Assembly: GCA_030512335.1 (NCBI GenBank)
Contig: JAULSU010000001.1
Span: forward strand, 7,750,001-7,814,000
DNA length: 64,000 bases
Origin: Immersiella caudata
Taxonomy: Eukaryota > Ascomycota > Sordariomycetes > Sordariales > Lasiosphaeriaceae
Direction of reading: 5' to 3'
The notes beneath the pieces were generated by a model, which was not told where the DNA came from, ran no database searches, and saw nothing but the letters and a program-made list of their open reading frames with translations. This document shows, piece after piece, positions 9,531 through 17,421 of this stretch. Position numbers and translations under genes: made by a program. Each line of letters opens with the position of its first letter. The first letter of the stretch is position 1.

Positions 9531-10632
9531 AATTCTCTCCTCCCCCCCTTGCCCCTCGATCAACCCCCCAAAACAGACTGTGACGCTGACCAACAATAGG
9601 CGCCTTTCTTGCGGTCATGTTTCAACCGTCATTCAAGAAGGCTGCAGTCATATAATTCTCCTCCGATCTCGCGCTTGTCGGGACAATGATTACCTTTTCC
9701 TGCAGCCGCCCCCTTGCGCAGCAACGCCCTCCCGGCACTCTTCCGGGAGGAATGTCCCCAAGGATCAGCATCAAGACCGCGCCGGGCATAACAAGGTGGC
9801 GGTGTCCTGGGTACGAGGACCACGTCAGGGGGTAAGGGTTGTTGGTGATTTTATTTTTGCCCGGAGCACCTGACCCCATCCGGTTTCCGGCCGAGCCGCC
9901 ATCAAGCGGCGCATGCGGCGCTTCGAGCCTTTCATGGCAAACTTTGTGCAACCGTCATTTACATGGGGCTTCCAAGGCAGCCTGCCTGTCCAGCACCGAG
10001 CTGAAAACCCCTCACGCAGAAAAGTTCCCCAAGATTTTTGACACGCTGGTCCCAACCACCTGGTCTGGATATCTGCAGCAGAGGGCACGTCAAAGCGGAC
10101 AAATAAGCGACACGAGGGAAGTGGGCAGGGACCCACAAGAACCAGAAAATCCTCAGTCGTTCGACCCCTCGGGTGTTTCCTCCCGGGAACCCGGCCATCG
10201 CTGGGATTGGTAACTAGAGGGTGTGTCAAAGCGCACCACTCCCCCCCCCCCCCCCCCCCCCACCCTCCTCGGTGACCACCCCGCCGAGACCGCATGCGTG
10301 GCAGCAGGGCCCAGGGCGGCCGGCATGCACGCACGCGGCGCCTGGCCACCCCAACCGACCAGCTCGCGCAGCTCCAGCGTCGCATTCACTTTCGTCAATT
10401 TGATTGGCCGGGCAAAGGATGGGCTGTCCGATGCTCCCCCGACTGCAAGTCCCTCGGTGCACCATTCCCGCCAAGGAATCACGGCATTTTTCTAGAGCTA
10501 TAAGTACTACACACCTAGCTCTGGGCGTCTTGGACGCGCGGGAAGGGTACGTGGGGCGACGGGTCCATCATCGTTGATCGACAGCCCTGGACTCTGATCA
10601 ACTTAATCCCTAATTCAAACCTGTTGCTCAAA
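9531..10632. other. Intergenic region upstream of the NRPS gene
   Basis: About 1.1 kb without a supported gene. It contains a 21-base poly-C run (10241-10261) and GC-rich stretches; it is presumably the NRPS promoter. Open frames here on both strands are GC-driven and show no family resemblance. Confidence 0.5.
10241..10261 (+). repeat. Poly-C homopolymer (21 nt)
   Basis: An uninterrupted run of cytosines about 370 bases upstream of the NRPS start. It could be a slippage site or an assembly-sensitive position; no regulatory role can be shown from sequence. Confidence 0.85.
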
Positions 10633-13600
10633 ATGGCCTCGGCAAACGATGGCGGCAGCCCACTTTCGTGGTTCCAGGAGCGCATGTGGCTCCATTATGA
10701 GCGCAGTCCAGACGACACGAGCTACAACCTGCCCTTCCCGTTGCTCGTCCAGGGCGATCTTAACGTCCCCGCGCTGGAAAAGAGTTTGAATCTCATCACC
10801 GCACGTCACGAGAGTCTGCGGACCTCGTACAATTCGACCTCGGCCGGAGAGCCGCTGCAGTTCATCTCGCCTGCACAGGACGTGCCGCTCTCAGTCGTGC
10901 CGGTGGACAGGGATCAGTTGTTGGAAGAGCTGGACCGCTTTCTGGAACACCGCTTCGACCTTCGCCAAGGGCCCATCCTCATCTCCCGTCTTTTACGGCT
11001 ACCCAACGAACAACATCTACTTCTTCTCAGCGTCCATCACATCGCCGCGGATGCGTGGTCACTCAAGGCCATTCTTCGATCTGAGCTCCTGAGCGCATAC
11101 GGTGCCTTCTCACGGAATCAGGAACCAACACTGCCGTCGTTGACGGTCCAGTACAGGCAGTATGCACGCAAACAACGGGCGGTCGACCTTTCCGCCAATA
11201 CTGAGTACTGGAGAGATGTCCTCCGGGGCTACGAGGACAGTCTCGAGCTGCCAACGACGTACCCACGACACGCAAAATCGGGCGCACGAAGTGGGCGCTT
11301 CACCTACCTGTACCCCCCCGAGTTCTCACGGGAGTTGGAGCGTCTTTCCCGAGACCACGGCAGCACTATGTTCATGTGCCTGTTGGCGGCACTCGCAGTC
11401 ACCGTTAGCCGGTATGCCGACAAGGAAGACCTCTGCATCGGCACCACGACGTCCAACCGGCCGGATGTCGAGCTCGAGCGTCTGATCGGCTTCTTCGTCA
11501 ACATCTTGCCGTTGCGGATGCGCATCGACGAGCAGTGCAGTGTGGCCGACTTGCTCCAGAATGTTCGATCGCTGGTGCTGAATGCCTTTGAGCACCCAGT
11601 GCCGTTCGAACGCATCTTGCAGGCGACAGATGTGGCGAACCGAGAGAGTAGGAATCCGCTGGTTCCCATTGTAATGCGACACCAAAACTTCCCCGAGGCG
11701 CTATGGGACACCAACCTACCAGAAAACATTACGTTCAAGGGTTTCCCAAATCCAGAAGAGCCCGACGAGGGGGTGCTCAAGCTGCTGGAGCAAGAGAATG
11801 TGCAAGCGCGATGCGAAATCGAGCTGTCGTATTCGGGCGACGGGGGCAGGCTCGAGCTGGAGGTGGTGTACGCATCAGACTTGTACGATCGTGCGGCCAT
11901 CGAACGTCTCCTCGCCCATCACCAACACGTGTTGGAAGGCATGTTTGGCGATGCAAGTCGACCCGTGCTCGAGCTGCGGCTGCTGCGCGACTCCGATATC
12001 GCAGAGCTGCTGGAGCGGAGCGCTCGCGTGCCCATGACAGAGTTGCCAGAGCAGTCTTTCCTTGATCGGTTCGACGCTCAAGTAGGGCGGAGGCCAGGTG
12101 GGGTGGCGTGCTGGGATGGCTCCGACAAAGGTGCTTGGAGTTATCTCGATCTCGCTCAGCGCTCGCATGGCATTGCACACGCGCTGGCCGAGAGGGGGAC
12201 CGCACAGGGTGATCTTGTCGCCGTTTGCCTTCCTAGAGGCGGTGAGTTGCTCGCGACACTGCTCGGTATCTGGCGGGCTGGAGCGGCGTATGTGCCGATC
12301 GATCCCGCATATCCAGTGGCCTACTCCCGACAGATGATCGACGACGCCCGCCCTACCACCGTCATCTGCGATGCGAAGCGGCAGGGTCTGCTTGGAGTCG
12401 ATGCCGCCCTCTGTCTACTGCCCGAACAGATCCCAGACGTCATGGATACGGCCGAAGAGAGCCTGAGGATACACCCCGACTCGCTGGCATACGTGATGTA
12501 CACATCGGGGTCAACAGGCAAACCCAAGGGCGTGCGCGTGCCACATCGGCAGCTCAACAACTGGCTGTCTGCACTGGAAGCGAGCCTGCCGTTTCAGCCT
12601 GGCGAAGTGGTCGGTCAGAAGACGACTTCGGTGTTCGCCGCTGGAGTCAAGGAAATGTTCGCGGGCCTGCTCAACGGGTGTCCGCAAGTGGCCATCGACG
12701 ACGATACTGTCCGCGATGTTGCCGCTTTTGTCGACGTCCTGACCGAGCACCATGTCAGCCGCCTCAATTTGTTACCGTCGCACTTGGGAAATGTCATGGA
12801 TCATCTCAGATCAACAGGGCAGCGACTGCCTGCACTGAGGGTCTGCACCACAGCGGGCGAGCCTTTGCCGAAAGGTTTGGTGCTCGCTTTCCGAGAGCTC
12901 TTCCCGAACGCGCGCCTGCTCAACAACTATGGCTGCACCGAGGTGAATGACATCGCCTACTACGACACGGCAGCCTTCGATGGGACTCTCGACTTCGTGC
13001 CCATCGGGACGCCTATCGCGAACACCAGGGTGTATGTGATGGACCGCCATGGCCGGCTGGTGCCAGATGGTGTTGCTGGAGAGATGTATGTCGCCTCCGT
13101 GGGCTTGCCCGACGGGTACCATGGCCTCGACGCCCTTACGGCTGAGCGATTCCCGCCAAATCCATTCGGGATGCAGCCGAGCAACCGGCTCTACAACACC
13201 GGTGACGTAGTCAGGCATCTCCCAAGCGGCTATCTCGACTTCATCGGCCGCTGGGACTTCCAAGTCAAGGTGCGGGGTTTCCGCGTCGACGTGCGCCAGG
13301 TCGAGCAGGTGATCAGTGACTTCGAGGGGATTCGCGCCCGCGCGGTGGTGGGCCGTGACGATCGCTTGACCGCGTTCTACACCTGTATGCCGGACAGAGC
13401 GGTGGACATGGCAGAGTTCCGCGCCTTCCTACGGGACAGGCTCCCTTCGTACATGGTACCGGACACATTTGTCCTCCTCGATGCGATGCCGGTTCTTCCC
13501 AACGGGAAGCTGAACCGGCGCGCGCTGTTGCTCGAGAGCCAGACCAGTGGCGAGTTGCAGCAGAGCGGCGAGTATGAGCCTCCTGCTACGCCGACCGAGC

Positions 13601-14634
13601 GCGCGCTGGCAGACATCTGGGGCGTGGTCGTCAATATGCCGTCCTCGCGCATCGGCCGCCAGTCGCACTTCTTTGAGGTTGGTGGGCATTCGCTTTCGGC
13701 CATGCGTGTCTTGGCGCGCATCAAGGACACCTTCAAGGTTGAGCTTGGCCTGAGAGAGCTCTTCGACGCACCCCAGCTGGCATCTCTGTCCGCGGCAATC
13801 GACCGCCAAACTCAGGCGCAACGGATCCCTGATGACCTGGCATCGCCCAACTCGTCGGTTGCGCGGCCACGGGGAACCGGCTTCGGGATGCTGCAAGACA
13901 AGGTGGTGCTTGTCACAGGCGGCAGCCGAGGCATCGGGCTGGCCACGGCGCTGCTCGTTGCGGAGCAGGGCGCCAAGGTCGCCATCAACTACCGAGACAG
14001 CGAAGCTCAGGCGATCAGCGTCAAACGGATGATCGAGGCTAACGGAGGCACTGCCGAGGTCTTCGGGGCCGACGTAACGCGTGGTGATCAGGTCGCAGCT
14101 ATGGTGGCGGCCATCTACGAGCGGTTCGGGCGCATCGACGTCCTGGTGGCCAACGCGCATGTGCACTTCCGTCACCGACCCTTCCTTGAGTATGAGTGGG
14201 AAGATCTCGAGCGCAAGGTAACCGACGAGTTGAAGGCCATGTTCTATCCGTGCCAAGCTGTCGCGCCAGGGATGGTTGCGCGGAGGAGCGGGAGCATCAT
14301 CGCGGTGTCGAGCACGCTGTCGAAGCGCAGTAACGAGGGGTTTTTGGCGCAGTGCACTGCCAAGGCCGGGCTCGACGCGTTTGTTCGCACACTGGCGGCC
14401 GAGCTGGGGCCGCACGGCATCCGCGTCAACACCGTCGCGCCCGGCTTGACCTTGACCGATGCGGCCATGCCGATGGCTCCGTACGTCAAGGAGTCGATTG
14501 CTGCGCAGGCGCCGATGCGCCGCAACGGGTTGCCCGAGGACATGGCGGGCGCGATTCTGTTCTTGGCGAGCGACCTGTCGCGCTTCATGACTGGCACGTA
14601 CATGCCCCTCGACGGCGGCGCCACCACGTTGTAG
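10633..14634 (+). CDS. Single-module NRPS, C-A-PCP with C-terminal SDR domain (PABA-type A domain)
   Basis: 1333 residues in a single exon. The condensation domain (about 5-430) has the active-site HHIAADAW at 135-142. The adenylation domain (about 475-960) has YTSGSTGKPKG at 623-633, NNYGCTE, YNTGD, the hinge region and NGKLNR with Lys959. The carrier domain has the phosphopantetheine Ser1020 in GGHS. Residues 1090-1333 form a classical FabG-like SDR (VTGGSRGIG, then NTVAPGLTLTD), not the usual extended reductase or a thioesterase. In the SDR the YxxxK tyrosine is Gln1240 (QCTAK), while Ser1227 and Lys1244 remain. The A-domain pocket reads A669, A670, K673, N712, T739, A741, N765, D773, I774, K959: no Asp for an alpha-amino group, and close to the code I recall for para-aminobenzoate. 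No introns and the overall style suggest bacterial ancestry. ATG 10633 is chosen as the first Met before the C domain. Confidence 0.85.
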   Translation: MASANDGGSPLSWFQERMWLHYERSPDDTSYNLPFPLLVQGDLNVPALEKSLNLITARHESLRTSYNSTSAGEPLQFISPAQDVPLSVVPVDRDQLLEELDRFLEHRFDLRQGPILISRLLRLPNEQHLLLLSVHHIAADAWSLKAILRSELLSAYGAFSRNQEPTLPSLTVQYRQYARKQRAVDLSANTEYWRDVLRGYEDSLELPTTYPRHAKSGARSGRFTYLYPPEFSRELERLSRDHGSTMFMCLLAALAVTVSRYADKEDLCIGTTTSNRPDVELERLIGFFVNILPLRMRIDEQCSVADLLQNVRSLVLNAFEHPVPFERILQATDVANRESRNPLVPIVMRHQNFPEALWDTNLPENITFKGFPNPEEPDEGVLKLLEQENVQARCEIELSYSGDGGRLELEVVYASDLYDRAAIERLLAHHQHVLEGMFGDASRPVLELRLLRDSDIAELLERSARVPMTELPEQSFLDRFDAQVGRRPGGVACWDGSDKGAWSYLDLAQRSHGIAHALAERGTAQGDLVAVCLPRGGELLATLLGIWRAGAAYVPIDPAYPVAYSRQMIDDARPTTVICDAKRQGLLGVDAALCLLPEQIPDVMDTAEESLRIHPDSLAYVMYTSGSTGKPKGVRVPHRQLNNWLSALEASLPFQPGEVVGQKTTSVFAAGVKEMFAGLLNGCPQVAIDDDTVRDVAAFVDVLTEHHVSRLNLLPSHLGNVMDHLRSTGQRLPALRVCTTAGEPLPKGLVLAFRELFPNARLLNNYGCTEVNDIAYYDTAAFDGTLDFVPIGTPIANTRVYVMDRHGRLVPDGVAGEMYVASVGLPDGYHGLDALTAERFPPNPFGMQPSNRLYNTGDVVRHLPSGYLDFIGRWDFQVKVRGFRVDVRQVEQVISDFEGIRARAVVGRDDRLTAFYTCMPDRAVDMAEFRAFLRDRLPSYMVPDTFVLLDAMPVLPNGKLNRRALLLESQTSGELQQSGEYEPPATPTERALADIWGVVVNMPSSRIGRQSHFFEVGGHSLSAMRVLARIKDTFKVELGLRELFDAPQLASLSAAIDRQTQAQRIPDDLASPNSSVARPRGTGFGMLQDKVVLVTGGSRGIGLATALLVAEQGAKVAINYRDSEAQAISVKRMIEANGGTAEVFGADVTRGDQVAAMVAAIYERFGRIDVLVANAHVHFRHRPFLEYEWEDLERKVTDELKAMFYPCQAVAPGMVARRSGSIIAVSSTLSKRSNEGFLAQCTAKAGLDAFVRTLAAELGPHGIRVNTVAPGLTLTDAAMPMAPYVKESIAAQAPMRRNGLPEDMAGAILFLASDLSRFMTGTYMPLDGGATTL

Positions 14635-14910
14635 AAGCTTTTGGGTTGTTTCGGGCGGTAACTGGGCCGATATCGGATGGGTCTTTGGGTGGATTTCGTG
14701 GTATTTCGAGGGGACTAATGTTCGAGCGGCGGTGAGGATGTTGGATCTGGAAAGCATCGGGTGCTGTCCCCGCCCGAGGCGTTGTTCATAGTGGGGCTGC
14801 TCCCTGGAGGGCGAACCTTCCCTTGATGAAAGCATGAAGTGTCTGAAAGAATCATGATCATCTCAATTATTTGTCTCCACCATTGCTACCTAATTCCCAA
14901 TCTCGTCAAA

Positions 14911-17421
14911 TTACATGCCCTTAACACCATTGAACAAAGCATCCAAAACGCTGTTCGCCTTTAGCTCCATCTCGAGAAATTCGCCCTCTTCGTCGCTCTG
15001 CACCGTGATCGCGCCCCCCGCCCCCACGCGCCAGACCTCTCCAACCCCCGCCTGCGCGTCGCTCGAATGACGGACCGCAGTGCGGATGATTACCGAAAAG
15101 TCTCCTCCTCCGCCGACGTCCATGTATCCCAAGACGCCAGAATACACGCCCCTAGGGCCTCCCTCGATTCTGTTCAGGATCTCGCAAGACCGCTTCTTCG
15201 GCGCCCCTGTCATTGACCCAGGAGGAAGCGATCGCCGCAGCACATCGATGCCGCTAGCACCAGTACCTGCAGGATGATCTGCATCCTCGTTGCCATTCGC
15301 ACCGTTTGCATGGTTGACTGTACCATTTGCGCCATTTGCGCCATTGGTGCCATTGGTGCCATTGGTTCCATTGGTGCCGTTGGTACCATTGACATGCTTG
15401 ACACTATTCACGCCATTCGTGTGGTTGGCGCCGTTCACCCCATTGGTTCCGTTGACGCCATTGACGGCCTTCACCGATTTCGCACCACCCAACTTCCCCT
15501 GAATCACCGAAACCAAGTGCCAGACGGTGGCAAACTCCTCGACTTCCATCAACTGGCTCACCCACACATTCCTAGCACCCACGGCACCAGCAAGGTCGTG
15601 CCGGATCAAATCCACAATCATCAGATTCTCCGCCCGCTCCTTTGCAGTTCCGAGGATAGCTTCGGCTTCGGGTCTCAAGATCTTCTTCCCGTCCGGCCCA
15701 ATCTTCTTCACCGTCCCCTTGATCGGTCGGAACTCGCAGATTCCCTCGCGCGTCCACCGCAGGAAGCGCTCAGGGCTTGAGGACAACACGTGCACATCAG
15801 ACAAGTGCACATAGGCGCCGTGCGGCGCGGGATTGCGCAACCGCAGATGGGTGTACCACGACCAGGGATCCGACGGAGACGGGAGAGCAATTGCGGAGCT
15901 ATCGGTGAGGCAGAGCTCGTAGGAATCGCCTGAGTGGAGGTAGGCTTGGCACTGCTGGATCTTGGAGCGGTAGCTGCTCTCCGAGGGCCGCGAGGCCGTT
16001 GCAATGGTGGGAAGAGATGATGTGGGCGGCAGCGAGGCTTCCTCAATGGTCCCGATTGTGCTGCCAGTGGCGAGGATCCAGTCTTGGTCATCAGGGAGCA
16101 AGGACTGAACGTACACCTGAGAGGTCAAGCGGTCGATGATAATGCTTCGATGGACAAAGGCGAAGTTGATATCCGGGATGTTGTTGGAGGTATGCGGCGC
16201 CACGTCAATCGTCTCGAGCCCTGCTTCGTACGAGATGTAGCCCATGAAACCGCCCCAGAAGGGAATGTCTTGAGGAAGAGAGTCGTTCTGAGGGACGTGA
16301 AGGTCGAGTGCCTCTTGCAGCATTGGCCAGACATCATCGATGGAGTCGAGGAAGACAGAAGACGACGGGGTGGCTCCGGAGCCGTAACGCAACGTACGGT
16401 CCGAAACACTGTACGTCACCTTCACGGTCTGTCCAGGAACGATGAGGCCCATGATGTCGAAGCGGCCCTGGCCATGACCCTGTGAGTCGAGCACCACAAC
16501 CTCTTCTCCACGGTACCCCAGCGAGTTGAGCAGCGACGCCGTTGTGAGGTGAGGCTTGGTCGGATATCTCTCCCACCTGAGGATGATATCCCCCGAGCCA
16601 GCGACAGACCGAAGCGCTTGTGCCAGTTTGGACCCACGACGGGCGGTGTCCGCTGAAAAGTCGGAACGTCCAACGTGGGTTGGCAGTGGCAACCACTTGG
16701 TGAGAGGCACATCCTCCTTGATCCTCCCTCGTTGGAGAAGCCACTCCTTTGCCTGAGCCCACCAGTTGGAAATCAATTGCCCACCTGCTGCGGATGTGCA
16801 GATCGACTCAGGGTGGAACTGCACTCCCCAGAACGGCTTGGTGGTGTGCTGGACGCCCATGAGAATCGGACCGTTGACTACATCGCCCTCATCCCACGCC
16901 AAGGGCTGCAACAAGGGGCACTTTGATGTCGGCTCCCAGGAGACGGTTTTGTCACCGGAAACACCTCCAATGTCGGCGTGCAGCGAATGGTATTGAGTTG
17001 CTTCAAGCTTTGCGAGGGAAGCGAACATGTCGTTGTTGCGGTGCGAGACGCGTGTCACGATGCCATGGCGGGGATGCGGGAGCCTCTGCACGTCGGCTCC
17101 GTGTCCGAGGCATAGGGACTGGAACCCGAGGCAAATACCGAGAACTGGCAGCAAATCGGCTTCGCCCAGGGCCCACAACTTGTCAATGAAGCCTACATCG
17201 CTCGGGTTGGCTGGATGGCCCGGGCCGGGTCCAACCACAACGGCATCGACGGCCCTGAGCACCTGCAAGAAGTTCTTGTCGATCACTGAGTTGTCGGTGT
17301 GGACCAGCGTGACCTGAGCTCCGAGCCGCTGCTCCAAGAGACCGGTGATATTGTTGGCGAACGAGTCGAAGGCGTCAATGTAAAGGATGTGCGGCCGTCT
17401 GTCAACCTGAAGGGAACCCAT
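14911..17421 (-). CDS. Aminodeoxychorismate synthase, PabA-PabB fusion
   Basis: 836 residues in one exon on the minus strand. Chorismate plus glutamine gives 4-amino-4-deoxychorismate, the precursor of PABA and folate. Residues 10-240 are a class I glutamine amidotransferase with nucleophile GICLGFQSL and the FHPES histidine/glutamate pair. Residues about 330-836 are a chorismate-binding domain with CEFRPIKGT (the PIKGT lysine separates aminodeoxychorismate synthase from anthranilate synthase, which has PIAGT), LIRHDLAGAVG, GSMTGAPKKRS, GVYSGVLGY and GAGGAITVQSD. An Asn-Gly hexanucleotide repeat inserts about 65 low-complexity residues before the catalytic GSMTGAPKK block. The frame is open upstream to 17790, but ATG 17421 directly precedes the conserved HILYIDAFDSFANN. 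It converges with the NRPS gene (276-bp gap). It is either the housekeeping copy or a dedicated precursor enzyme. Confidence 0.92.
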   Translation of the reverse strand: MGSLQVDRRPHILYIDAFDSFANNITGLLEQRLGAQVTLVHTDNSVIDKNFLQVLRAVDAVVVGPGPGHPANPSDVGFIDKLWALGEADLLPVLGICLGFQSLCLGHGADVQRLPHPRHGIVTRVSHRNNDMFASLAKLEATQYHSLHADIGGVSGDKTVSWEPTSKCPLLQPLAWDEGDVVNGPILMGVQHTTKPFWGVQFHPESICTSAAGGQLISNWWAQAKEWLLQRGRIKEDVPLTKWLPLPTHVGRSDFSADTARRGSKLAQALRSVAGSGDIILRWERYPTKPHLTTASLLNSLGYRGEEVVVLDSQGHGQGRFDIMGLIVPGQTVKVTYSVSDRTLRYGSGATPSSSVFLDSIDDVWPMLQEALDLHVPQNDSLPQDIPFWGGFMGYISYEAGLETIDVAPHTSNNIPDINFAFVHRSIIIDRLTSQVYVQSLLPDDQDWILATGSTIGTIEEASLPPTSSLPTIATASRPSESSYRSKIQQCQAYLHSGDSYELCLTDSSAIALPSPSDPWSWYTHLRLRNPAPHGAYVHLSDVHVLSSSPERFLRWTREGICEFRPIKGTVKKIGPDGKKILRPEAEAILGTAKERAENLMIVDLIRHDLAGAVGARNVWVSQLMEVEEFATVWHLVSVIQGKLGGAKSVKAVNGVNGTNGVNGANHTNGVNSVKHVNGTNGTNGTNGTNGTNGANGANGTVNHANGANGNEDADHPAGTGASGIDVLRRSLPPGSMTGAPKKRSCEILNRIEGGPRGVYSGVLGYMDVGGGGDFSVIIRTAVRHSSDAQAGVGEVWRVGAGGAITVQSDEEGEFLEMELKANSVLDALFNGVKGM
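15294..15475 (-). repeat. Asn-Gly-coding hexanucleotide repeat inside the PabB domain
   Basis: Reiterated (plus-strand) gccattggt / gccgttggt units code for NG, NGTNG and NGVNG steps in the minus-strand protein. It lies between the IQGKLGG segment and the conserved LRRSLPPGSMTGAPKK block, so it is a loop insertion, not a frame disruption. Confidence 0.85.

Noticed and set aside
13429..14835. 468-residue open frame antisense to the NRPS gene
   Set aside because: A shadow frame created by GC-rich third positions; no domain or conserved motif, while the plus strand has full NRPS/SDR signatures.
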